Shown: positions 8,087 to 15,294 of the stretch, in pieces
Layout: every line of letters begins with the position of its first letter
Position numbering within the stretch: the stretch's first letter is position 1
Source of the DNA: Halomonas cupida
GTDB lineage: Bacteria; Pseudomonadota; Gammaproteobacteria; Pseudomonadales; Halomonadaceae
Direction: 5' to 3'
Length of the DNA stretch: 60,438 bases
NCBI RefSeq assembly: GCF_900142755.1
Contig: NZ_FRCA01000001.1
Location: 1 to 60,438 of the forward strand
The notes under the pieces: model-generated
The model's input: the letters and a program-made list of their open reading frames with translations, nothing else
Told to the model about the DNA's origin: nothing
Databases searched by the model: none
Position numbers and translations under genes: made by a program

Positions 8087-9301
8087 GAAGTGAAGTCCCC
8101 TGCCTGGTGGCGCGCGACTCTGGCCCTCTGCCTGGGGTCGATGCTGGTGTTTATCAATCTTTATGCCCCCCAGCCGCTGCTGCCGGATCTGCGCGAGAGT
8201 TATCAGGTATCGACGCTGATGATCGGGTTGGTGATGTCACTGGCCACATTGACACTCGCCGCCTCACTGTTGATCTATGGGCCGTTGTCGGACGCCATTG
8301 GCCGCGGCGGTATCATGCGGCTGTCACTGCTGGGTGCTGCGCTTGTCACGCTGATGCTGGCCTGGGCACCGAACATCGATAGCCTGTTGGTGTTGCGTGC
8401 GGTGCAGGGGCTGGCGCTGGGAGGCTTGCCGGCGGTAGCGATTGCCTGGATGGGGGATGAATTCGAGCCGGCGGCGATCGCGCCGGCCGTGGGGCTCTAT
8501 ATTGCTGCCAACACCCTTGGCGGCATCGGGGGCCGTGTGCTGGGCGGTTCCATCGGCGACTGGCAGAGTCCCGACATAGCCTTCATGTGCATTGGCGTCA
8601 TTACCCTGGCGGGGGTGGTGGTGTTCTGGAGATTGCTGCCGCCGGTGACGTCCTTCCGCCCGCAATCCTTTCGGGTATCACGTGCTGCCGGAAGTCTGGC
8701 TGGTCACCTGCGCAACCCTCTGCTGCTGGGGGCCTATCTGGTGGGAGGGCTGAACTTTCTGGTCTTCATCAACCAGTACAGCTACATGACATTCCGTCTG
8801 GCCGATGCACCTTTCCACCTCGACGCCCACTGGCTGGGATTACTGTTCCTTACCTACCTGGGCGGGACGCTCGGTTCGTCGTTGTCTGCTCGGGTGGCAT
8901 CCCGGTTGTCGGCGACGGGCAACATGATTGCCGGCATCGTGATCATGATGATCGGTACAGCCATCACGCTACTGCCGGTTCTGGCATGGATCGTGGTGGG
9001 GCTGACCATCAGCGCCTTCGGCTTCTTTCTCTGCCATGCCACGGCATCCGGCTGGGTCGGACGCCAGGCCACACAGGCTCGGGGAAGTGCTTCGGCACTT
9101 TACCTGGTGTTCTATTACCTCGGTGCGAGTCTTGGGCCCCTGTGGATGGAGCCGTTCTGGCTCTGGACGCGCTGGCCGGGAATTGCGCTGGGCTCATGTC
9201 TGGTGCTGCTGATCACCCTGGGGCTGGCCATCTGGTTGGGAATCCGCCAGGCACGGCCCACTGGCCTCGCGACAGGTTGCACGACTGAAGTGGAGCGCTG
9301 A
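8081..9301 (+). CDS. MFS transporter, YnfM-like
   Basis: 406 residues with about 12 predicted membrane helices. After the first helix comes the segment NLYAPQPLLPDLRESYQVS. The loop LSDAIGRGGIMRLS after helix 2-3 is the MFS motif A region, and LNFLVFINQYSYMTFRL begins the second half. It closely resembles the E. coli YnfM drug/metabolite efflux type (DHA1-like). The ATG at 8081 is chosen because GGAG (8070-8073) lies 7 bases upstream; the longer frame from 8000 would run through the promoter region. Divergent from its likely LysR regulator. The substrate is unknown. A perfect 10-bp stem hairpin follows the stop. Confidence 0.88.
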   Translation: MIEVKSPAWWRATLALCLGSMLVFINLYAPQPLLPDLRESYQVSTLMIGLVMSLATLTLAASLLIYGPLSDAIGRGGIMRLSLLGAALVTLMLAWAPNIDSLLVLRAVQGLALGGLPAVAIAWMGDEFEPAAIAPAVGLYIAANTLGGIGGRVLGGSIGDWQSPDIAFMCIGVITLAGVVVFWRLLPPVTSFRPQSFRVSRAAGSLAGHLRNPLLLGAYLVGGLNFLVFINQYSYMTFRLADAPFHLDAHWLGLLFLTYLGGTLGSSLSARVASRLSATGNMIAGIVIMMIGTAITLLPVLAWIVVGLTISAFGFFLCHATASGWVGRQATQARGSASALYLVFYYLGASLGPLWMEPFWLWTRWPGIALGSCLVLLITLGLAIWLGIRQARPTGLATGCTTEVER

Positions 9302-9305
9302 TGCT

Positions 9306-9328
9306 GGAGCAGCGGCAGCCGCTGCTCC
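9306..9328. terminator. Hairpin between the convergent MFS and msrA genes
   Basis: GGAGCAGCGG (9306-9315) and CCGCTGCTCC (9319-9328) pair perfectly around a CAG loop, directly after the MFS stop and 8 bp from the msrA stop. It can serve both strands, although no long T-tract follows. Confidence 0.65.
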
Positions 9329-9336
9329 GGCGTGTT

Positions 9337-9966
9337 TCAGGCGTCAGGAACTTCACCAGGTGCCGCCTCGTCGCCCCAGATTTCCTCAAGCCGGTCTGGC
9401 CGGCCACAGCCATTCTTGTACAGGCGATAGCGTACCGGATTCTTGTTGTGGTAATCCTGGTGGTACTCCTCGGCGGGATAGAAGGTGGCCGGCGCATTGA
9501 TCTCGGTGGCGATTGGCTCGCCAAAGTGTTCGGCAACTGCCACCTTGCTGGCCTCTGCGGCTTCGCGCTGTGCGTCATCAAGCGGGAATAGGGCACTGCG
9601 GTACTCGCTTCCCGAGTCGCAGAACTGGCGGTTCTCGACAAAGGGATCAATATTGCGCCAGAACACATACAGTAGATCGTTGTAGTCAACGATATCCGTG
9701 TCGTATTCCACTTCCAGGGCTTCGGCGTGTTGGGTGTTGCCGCCACCGACTTCCTTGTAGGTCGGGTTTTCGGTGGTACCGCCGGTATAACCCGAAGTGG
9801 TCTTCGTTACGCCTTCAATCTTGTCGAAGGCTTCTTCCATGCACCAGAAGCATCCGCCGGCGAAGACGGCTTTCTCCGTGTCGGCCAGGGCCAGATTACT
9901 GGTAAGGGTGATACCCGAGGCCAGAGCGAGTATCAGGCCGGATCTCGCGAACTTGAGTGCTGCCAT
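9337..9966 (-). CDS. msrA: Peptide-methionine (S)-S-oxide reductase MsrA, exported form
   Basis: 209 residues. The catalytic motif GGCFWCMEEAF (nucleophile Cys) and the conserved GYTGG, NPTYKEV, HAEALEVEYD and YHQDYHNKNP segments identify MsrA, which reduces methionine-S-sulfoxide using thioredoxin-type donors. Residues 1-28 form a signal peptide (basic start, hydrophobic core, ending near ALADTEK), so this copy should act in the periplasm. Most cytoplasmic MsrA enzymes lack it. ATG 9966 has GGAG nine bases upstream; ATG 9981 would add five residues. MsrB is encoded separately at 59478-59876 without a signal peptide. Confidence 0.93.
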   Translation of the reverse strand: MAALKFARSGLILALASGITLTSNLALADTEKAVFAGGCFWCMEEAFDKIEGVTKTTSGYTGGTTENPTYKEVGGGNTQHAEALEVEYDTDIVDYNDLLYVFWRNIDPFVENRQFCDSGSEYRSALFPLDDAQREAAEASKVAVAEHFGEPIATEINAPATFYPAEEYHQDYHNKNPVRYRLYKNGCGRPDRLEEIWGDEAAPGEVPDA

Positions 9967-10052
9967 CGTTGGTGACTCCATTTCAGGCGAGTGGATAGGT
10001 GATGTTGTGATAAGTCTTGGTCGCGGCCGTCCCGGATAACTTACACAGGAGA

Positions 10053-10087
10053 TACCACTGGCACATGAGGTACCACTGGCACATGAG
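10053..10087. repeat. Two copies of a 17-bp direct repeat
   Basis: TACCACTGGCACATGAG occurs at 10053-10069 and 10071-10087, one base apart, in the gap between msrA and the oxidoreductase gene. Confidence 0.8.
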
Positions 10088-10241
10088 ACATCGCTGGAAG
10101 CCAGGAGTCGATAGGTATGTAAGGAACGGCGCTCATTTCACGACAGTGTGAACGTAAGCCGATGTAACGCTGATGGCAGAGAGACGGCATAATCTCCCCT
10201 TGCGTTGCGAGAATGTGTAGCAGCCCGACGAGGAGGTGCAG

Positions 10242-12410
10242 TTGAAGAATACACGGAAAGGGTTGTTGGTCGGCATCGTTGCCGTTGTGGTTGCCGCGTT
10301 CTTTCTCAGTGGTGCCAATGAGATCTTTACGCTGGAAGCGATCAAGTCCCAACATGCGCAGTTTCAGCTGTGGTGGCAGGAGTCACCCTGGACGGTCGCC
10401 GGTGGTTTTCTACTGATCTATGTGGTCATGGCCGCGCTGTCCCTGCCCGGGGCGGTGTTGCTGACGTTGCTGGGAGGGGCGCTGTTCGGATTCTGGACGG
10501 GACTGCTGTTGGTCTCCTTTGCCAGTACCATCGGCGCCACCCTGGCAGCAGTGCTGGCACGGACCCTGTTGCGAGACAGCCTGGAGACGCGTTTTTCCCG
10601 GCAGTTGATGCGCATCAATGCCGGAGTCGAGCGAGAGGGCGCTTTCTATCTCTTTACGCTGCGTCTGATTCCGATCTTCCCGTTCTTTGTCATCAATCTG
10701 GTGATGGGGCTGACGCGCATGCGGCTGCAGACCTTCTACTGGGTGAGCCAGTTGGGCATGTTGCCCGGCACCGCCGTATTCGTGAATGCCGGACGTGAAC
10801 TGGGGAGCCTGTCATCGCTCTCCGGTATCCTGTCGCCCACGTTGATTCTGTCCTTTGCTCTGATCGGCGTCTTCCCGTGGCTGGCTCGAGCGCTGGTGGC
10901 CTTGCTCAAGCGTCGACGGTTGGCGAGTCAGTTTGATCGTCCGACCCGTTTTGATCGCGATATCGTGGTGATTGGCGGGGGATCGGCAGGGTTGGTGGCC
11001 AGTTATATTGCCGCCGCGGTCCGCGCCAGGGTCACCCTTGTCGAGCGTGAAAAGATGGGAGGAGATTGCCTGAATACCGGCTGTGTTCCCTCGAAGGCGC
11101 TGATTCGTGCCGCGAAATCGGTAGAGGAAGTCCGCCATGCATCACGCTTCGGTATTGAGGTTGATGAGCCCCGAATCAATTTCGCTCGGGTGATGGGTTA
11201 CGTCCAGGATGCGATTCGCGAAGTGGAGCCTCACGACAGTCCTGAACGCTATCGGGGGCTCGGTGTTGATGTAATCAAGGGTGAGGCGACGCTGATTGAC
11301 CCGTGGCGGGTACGAATCGGTGAGCGCGAGCTGACCACTCGACATGTGATTATCGCCAGTGGCGCCAGGCCTCGCATTCCGCCGCTGCCGGGTATCGACG
11401 ATATCACCGTGCTGACGTCGGACAATCTCTGGCAACTGGGGGCGCTACCCGAACGTCTGGTAGTGTTGGGTGGTGGGCCGATCGGATGTGAACTGGGGCA
11501 GAGCTTTGCGCGTCTGGGCAGCAAGGTGAGTCTGGTGGAAATGGGGGACCAACTGCTCCCGCGAGAGGACGCCGATATCGCTGACCTGGTGAGAACGGGG
11601 CTGAGCGATGACGGAGTCAAGCTGCACCTGTCGACACGGGCCCTGCGGGTGGTGGCCTATGGTGGCACTGAAGGGTGCCATTGTCTGGAGGTCGAGATCG
11701 ACGAGGATGGGGCAACGCGCAAGGCATCCATCGAGTTCGATGAGCTGCTGGTGGCCATCGGCCGCCAGGCCAATGTCGAGGGGATGGGATTGGAGGCGCT
11801 GGGCGTGGCCACGCGGCCCAACGGCACTCTGGACGTCGATGGAGCCCTGCAGTCCGTGCTGCCCAATGTCTGGGCCTGTGGTGATGTTGTGGGCCCCTAC
11901 CAACTGACTCATGCCAGTGCGCACCAGGCCTGGCACGCAACGGTCAATGCGCTGTTCGGTGAGTTCAAGCGCTTTACGGTAAGCTATCGAGCCTTGCCGG
12001 CGGTGACCTTCTCTGACCCGGAGGTGGCTCGGGTTGGCCTCAACGAGCGTGAAGCGCTTGAGCAGGGCGTTGCCTATGAAGTGACGCGTTATGACCTGGC
12101 GGAGCTGGATCGTGCCATTGCCGATGGCAATCAGCAGGGAGTGATCAAGGTGCTCACTGTCCCCGGCAAGGATCGGATTCTTGGTGCCACCATTGCCGGT
12201 ACCGGGGCAGGCGAGATGCTGGCGGAATTCACTCTGGCCATGACCCGTGGTATTGGACTGAACAAGCTGCTGGGCACCATTCATCCCTACCCGACCTATT
12301 CGGAGTCCGTCAAGGCGGCCGCCGGGGTATGGAAGAATGCCCACAAACCTGAATGGCTGCTGGGTTGGCTGGCGCGCTATTTCGAGTGGCGGCGCGGTGG
12401 TAATCAGTAA
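10242..12410 (+). CDS. VTT (TVP38/DedA-like) membrane domain fused to FAD-dependent disulfide oxidoreductase
   Basis: About 722 residues. Residues 1-~225 are a TVP38/TMEM64 (VTT) membrane domain: several hydrophobic helices, GGALFGFWTGLLLV and LRLIPIFPFFVINLVMG. From about residue 240 comes a class-I pyridine nucleotide-disulfide oxidoreductase of the mercuric reductase / lipoamide dehydrogenase type: FAD fold VIGGGSAGLVAS, redox-active GGDCLNTGCVPSKAL, NAD fold VVLGGGPIGCELGQSFARLG, WACGDVVGPYQLTH, and the dimer-interface motif HPYPTYSE. No heavy-metal-binding domain or C-terminal vicinal Cys pair of MerA is present. TTG 10242 is preferred because AGGAGG (10231-10236) sits 5 bases upstream; the GTG at 10236 overlaps it. 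Possible role: membrane-anchored thiol/quinone redox enzyme. Substrate unknown. Confidence 0.88.
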   Translation: MKNTRKGLLVGIVAVVVAAFFLSGANEIFTLEAIKSQHAQFQLWWQESPWTVAGGFLLIYVVMAALSLPGAVLLTLLGGALFGFWTGLLLVSFASTIGATLAAVLARTLLRDSLETRFSRQLMRINAGVEREGAFYLFTLRLIPIFPFFVINLVMGLTRMRLQTFYWVSQLGMLPGTAVFVNAGRELGSLSSLSGILSPTLILSFALIGVFPWLARALVALLKRRRLASQFDRPTRFDRDIVVIGGGSAGLVASYIAAAVRARVTLVEREKMGGDCLNTGCVPSKALIRAAKSVEEVRHASRFGIEVDEPRINFARVMGYVQDAIREVEPHDSPERYRGLGVDVIKGEATLIDPWRVRIGERELTTRHVIIASGARPRIPPLPGIDDITVLTSDNLWQLGALPERLVVLGGGPIGCELGQSFARLGSKVSLVEMGDQLLPREDADIADLVRTGLSDDGVKLHLSTRALRVVAYGGTEGCHCLEVEIDEDGATRKASIEFDELLVAIGRQANVEGMGLEALGVATRPNGTLDVDGALQSVLPNVWACGDVVGPYQLTHASAHQAWHATVNALFGEFKRFTVSYRALPAVTFSDPEVARVGLNEREALEQGVAYEVTRYDLAELDRAIADGNQQGVIKVLTVPGKDRILGATIAGTGAGEMLAEFTLAMTRGIGLNKLLGTIHPYPTYSESVKAAAGVWKNAHKPEWLLGWLARYFEWRRGGNQ

Positions 12411-12431
12411 CGCGCTGGCTGCTGGAAGGTG

Positions 12432-12467
12432 ACGACCGTGCCCGGCCTGATGGTCGGGCACGGTCGT
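12432..12467 (+). terminator. Long hairpin between oxidoreductase and phosphatidyltransferase genes
   Basis: A 13-bp perfect stem (12432-12444 with 12455-12467, 10-nt loop). No T-tract follows. It may reduce read-through into the next gene or stabilise the upstream message. Confidence 0.5.
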
Positions 12468-12498
12468 TCAATGCGAACTGGAAGGAAGAGAGGAACGC

Positions 12499-13140
12499 AT
12501 GCTGGATCGCTGGACCATGCCGCTGACGCAGAAGCCGCTGCAACGCCTGGCCGTCGTTCTCGAGCGTTGGAATGTCAGGCCGGACCAGGTCACTCTGGTA
12601 GCGTTTCTGGTCGGGATACTGGCGTTGCCGCTGCTGGCGATCGGGGCATATGGCTGGGCACTACTGGTAATCGTGCTCAACCGTATCGGAGATGGGCTGG
12701 ATGGTGCTCTGGCGCGGCAGTCAGGCAGGACCAGTGATGCCGGTGGCTTTCTGGATATTGCGCTGGACTTTGTCTTCTACGCCGCTGTGGTGCTGGGCTT
12801 TGCACTGGCTGATAGCGAAAGAAATGGTCTGGCGGCTGCGGTATTGCTGTTTTCCTTCATTGGTACCGGAACGTCATTCCTGGCCTTTGCGATCATGGCG
12901 ACACGTCATCACCTGCAGCGACCGAACTTCCAGCGCAAGGCCTTCTACTATCTCCATGGGCTCACTGAGGGTACCGAGACGGTGGCGGTGCTGATTGCCT
13001 TCTGTGTCTGGCCTCAGCATTTTGCCAGCCTGGCCTGGCTCTTTGCTGCGGCCTGTCTGGTGACCACGACGACGCGCGTATGGGGAGGTTATTGGACGCT
13101 CAAGAGCGTCAAGACCAGCCCGGAAAACAACAACCCCTGA
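12499..13140 (+). CDS. CDP-alcohol phosphatidyltransferase family membrane protein
   Basis: 213 residues, about six membrane segments. The catalytic signature D-G-x2-A-R-x8-G-x3-D-x3-D is complete in GDGLDGALARQSGRTSDAGG followed by FLDIALDF (residues ~66-93). Enzymes of this family transfer a phosphatidyl group from CDP-diacylglycerol, or a CDP-linked alcohol, to an acceptor in the inner membrane. The acceptor here is unknown; it is not close enough to PgsA, PssA or Cls for me to name it. GAGG lies upstream of ATG 12499. Its position 88 bp after a VTT-domain gene is suggestive, since DedA/VTT proteins have been linked to lipid scrambling, but this is inference. Confidence 0.85.
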   Translation: MLDRWTMPLTQKPLQRLAVVLERWNVRPDQVTLVAFLVGILALPLLAIGAYGWALLVIVLNRIGDGLDGALARQSGRTSDAGGFLDIALDFVFYAAVVLGFALADSERNGLAAAVLLFSFIGTGTSFLAFAIMATRHHLQRPNFQRKAFYYLHGLTEGTETVAVLIAFCVWPQHFASLAWLFAAACLVTTTTRVWGGYWTLKSVKTSPENNNP

Positions 13141-13163
13141 TTCAGAAGGCTGAATCAGGGGTT
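13132..13163 (+). terminator. Terminator overlapping the phosphatidyltransferase stop
   Basis: A 14-bp perfect stem (13132-13145 with 13150-13163, loop AAGG) that includes the stop codon. Confidence 0.7.
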
Positions 13164-13168
13164 GGACC

Positions 13169-13194
13169 GGCTTTCAGGTTCTGGCCTGAAAGCC
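13169..13194. terminator. Second hairpin in the convergent gap
   Basis: GGCTTTCAGG (13169-13178) pairs perfectly with CCTGAAAGCC (13185-13194). Together with the previous hairpin it separates convergent genes. Confidence 0.5.
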
Positions 13195-13261
13195 GGAGTT
13201 TGAAAGCCGTGTGCTCAGGATTACGCAGGTTTCGGTTGCTGCGGTCCTTCGCTCGGGCTGG

Positions 13262-13744
13262 TCAGTGCTGGTGGCCTTCCGGTCCGTGCACGTGGCCATG
13301 CTCGATCTCTTCCTGGCTGGCTTCGCGCACGTCAGTAATCTCGACATCGAAGTTCAGGTTCTGGCCAGCCAGCGGGTGGTTGCCGTCGACAGTGACGGTG
13401 TCGCCTTCAACACTGGTCACGGTGACCATCAGCGGTCCACCTTGAGTCTGCGCCTGGAACTGCATGCCCGGCTCGATGCTCTCGACGCCCTGGAAGGCAT
13501 CGCGCGGGACTTCCTGAACCAGCTGGTCCTGGACTTCACCATAGCCTTCTTCTGCTGATACCTTGGCGATCAGCTTGTCGCCGGAGGCCTTGCCTTCCAG
13601 TTCCTTTTCCAGGCCCGGAATGATATTGCCGGCGCCGTGGAGGTAGGTCAGCGGCTCGCGGCCTTCGGAGCTGTCAAGCACTTCACCTGCATCGTTGGTC
13701 AGGGTGTAGTGGAACGCGACAACGGAATTCTGCGCAATCTGCAT
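13262..13744 (-). CDS. FKBP-type peptidyl-prolyl isomerase, SlyD-like
   Basis: 160 residues. N-terminal half-FKBP strands (VVAFHYTLTNDAGEVLDSS), PLTYLHGAGNIIPGLEKELEG active-site region split by an insert-in-flap domain (about residues 70-125), then HPLAGQNLNFDVEI, which is the SlyD/FKBP flap signature, and a short His-rich tail (HGHVHGPEGHQH) that could bind metal. It catalyses cis-trans isomerisation of Xaa-Pro bonds and acts as a chaperone in the cytoplasm. ATG 13744 gives the normal SlyD N-terminus; the longer frame from 13819 adds 25 unrelated residues. The tail is shorter than in E. coli SlyD. Confidence 0.92.
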   Translation of the reverse strand: MQIAQNSVVAFHYTLTNDAGEVLDSSEGREPLTYLHGAGNIIPGLEKELEGKASGDKLIAKVSAEEGYGEVQDQLVQEVPRDAFQGVESIEPGMQFQAQTQGGPLMVTVTSVEGDTVTVDGNHPLAGQNLNFDVEITDVREASQEEIEHGHVHGPEGHQH

Positions 13745-13978
13745 TGATGAACCTTTGGTGAGTGCGTGTAAATAACCATGGTAACGCGTCAGGGAAGGGA
13801 CTGTCATGGGATGGGACAAATTTCAGTTTGAGGTGTCATAGACTGAGTAATATTCAACCCCGGCCAGATACATTGGTGTGTGGCTCCATGGCAGTTGCGC
13901 ACCATGGGCGCTGGGGCTACCCTCTGACAGGTTTCCTGTTGCAGGTTCGCTAATTACGTCACTTCTGTGGAGTTCATG

Positions 13979-14260
13979 ATGCTGTTATCCGTGATCTGGT
14001 TGATTGCCTTTGCCGTTATCCTTGCCTTGCTGATCAAGAGCTGGGATTCGTCGGTCAATGCGGTTCTGGATCGTCTACTCCCTACGGTATTGCGCAGTGA
14101 CGATGATCGTTGGGTGTGGTGTCCGGCCATTGCGGTGCTGGTAGCGACTACCATCGTGTCGCCGATCGATATGCTGATGACGTTGCTGATCATCGGCCTG
14201 CTGGTATTGATCGGCGTCAAGCTGGGGTGCTGGCTGATGAGCAAGGTGAAGTTTCACTGA
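13979..14260 (+). CDS. Small inner-membrane protein, unknown
   Basis: 93 residues with a hydrophobic N-terminal helix (LLSVIWLIAFAVILALLI), a central loop (KSWDSSVNAVLDRLL...DDDRWVW) and two further hydrophobic stretches ending in MSKVKFH. I do not recognise a family. Start ATG 13979 is preferred because GGAG (13969-13972) lies 6 bases upstream; ATG 13976 and GTG 13967 are in frame. It has its own strong downstream hairpin, which supports a real transcription unit. Confidence 0.6.
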   Translation: MLLSVIWLIAFAVILALLIKSWDSSVNAVLDRLLPTVLRSDDDRWVWCPAIAVLVATTIVSPIDMLMTLLIIGLLVLIGVKLGCWLMSKVKFH

Positions 14261-14335
14261 TCCTTGCTGAGACCGCTGTTTGCTGAGGTTGTACTCACTC
14301 AGCCCTGTTACACCAGAATATGAAGGCGTAACAAA

Positions 14336-14372
14336 GCACGAAGGCCCGCAGCGATGCTGCGGGCCTTCGTGC
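14336..14372. terminator. Strong bidirectional terminator
   Basis: A 17-bp perfect stem (14336-14352 with 14356-14372), with A-rich sequence on the left and TTGT on the right, between convergent genes. Confidence 0.85.
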
Positions 14373-14404
14373 TTGTATCGATCGTGTAGAGATGTGCGAC
14401 GGGA

Positions 14405-14869
14405 TCAGTAGGGGGCGACGCTGACCCGCGATCCGCTGCCGATCAGGCGTACGCGTTGGCCGACCTGGAAGGCTTGATCAGCTTTCTGCACTACGACTAC
14501 TGTCTCGCCAGTATCCTTGCGGATCTCCATTTCCCAGGCGGCAGTACGATTGGCCGAGTCCTCGATCTTGCTGCCGGCCACAGCACCACCGATGGCGCCC
14601 ACCGCCGTGGCAATGTCACGACCCGACCCACCGCCGACCTGATGGCCGAGCAAGCCGCCGAGTACCGCGCCACCACCACCGCCGAGAAGACCGCTGGATT
14701 CGCCCTGGATCTGCACCTGACGAAGGGCGGTGATGGTACCCACTTGTACTGTCTGGGCGGTCTGTGCTCCCTGACCGGAGTAGACGTTACCCGAGTACTG
14801 TGAGGTATTGGCACAGCCGGCGAGGGTCATCAGGCCGATTGCCAGAACGGGAAGAATACGGGGCGTCAT
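14405..14869 (-). CDS. Glycine-zipper 2TM outer-membrane lipoprotein (SlyB-like)
   Basis: 154 residues. Lipobox LAGC ends a short signal peptide; the mature part carries VGTITALRQVQIQGE, then a glycine-zipper hairpin (residues ~60-100: GGGGGAVLGGLLGHQVGGG and AVGAIGGAVAGSKIED), then a beta-rich tail with VVVVQKADQAFQVGQRVRLI. This is the Rickettsia 17-kDa antigen / SlyB / PcpB type, lipoproteins that stabilise the outer membrane. ATG 14869 has AAGGAG 7 bases upstream. Upstream DNA is the heptad array. Confidence 0.9.
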   Translation of the reverse strand: MTPRILPVLAIGLMTLAGCANTSQYSGNVYSGQGAQTAQTVQVGTITALRQVQIQGESSGLLGGGGGAVLGGLLGHQVGGGSGRDIATAVGAIGGAVAGSKIEDSANRTAAWEMEIRKDTGETVVVVQKADQAFQVGQRVRLIGSGSRVSVAPY

Positions 14870-15013
14870 GAGAGGTCTCCTTGCGTGATATGCGGCGTTG
14901 CTAGTTTGCAAACGCTGTTCGAGAATAATCCATTGCCGAGTTGGACATATTCTCTCGAAGCAGGTTCCTTATACCAGCATAGTTTGTCAGGTTTTTGTCG
15001 GTGCTCCCAGTCA

Positions 15014-15242
15014 CGAGCCACGAGCCACGAGCTACGAGCACGCTACGCTCGAGCTATAAGCTATAAGCTATAAGCGGGATGTGGGAAGTGCGTTTGCCCG
15101 TCTGGAACGAACATAACTGGCTCGCGGCTCGAAGCTGGGGTTGTCTAAAACCCCGGGGCGGCACTGGACAGCTCGTGGCTCGTGTCTCGAAGCTGGACCC
15201 TGGTCTGCTCGTAGCTCGTAGCTCGTAGCTCGCGTCTCGAAG
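15014..15242. repeat. Degenerate heptad array with hairpin and spacer modules
   Basis: Fills most of the 425-bp gap before aceA. Contains GAGCCAC/GAGCTAC units, a 27-bp segment at 15029-15055 identical to 28881-28907 (CGAGC...GCTCG hairpin), three CTATAAG units, a diverged copy of the 66-bp module (GTGGGAAGTG at 15081-15090 and AACGAACAT), the GGCACTGG module, and four CTCGTAG-type units near 15208-15232. No gene seen. Confidence 0.9.
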
Positions 15243-15246
15243 GCCG

Positions 15247-15272
15247 AAAAAAGGGAGGCACGATGGCCTCCC
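15247..15272 (-). terminator. Rho-independent terminator of aceA
   Basis: Stem GGGAGGC (15253-15259) with GCCTCCC (15266-15272); on the minus strand a T6 tract (15247-15252) follows at once. It lies 22 bp past the aceA stop. Confidence 0.9.
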
Positions 15273-15294
15273 CGGAACAACAGCGTGAGCTCGA

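Noticed and set aside
10242..12410. Calling the flavoenzyme a mercuric reductase
   Set aside because: The N-terminal metal-binding domain and C-terminal vicinal cysteines of MerA are absent and no mer genes are near, so only the broader family is supported.
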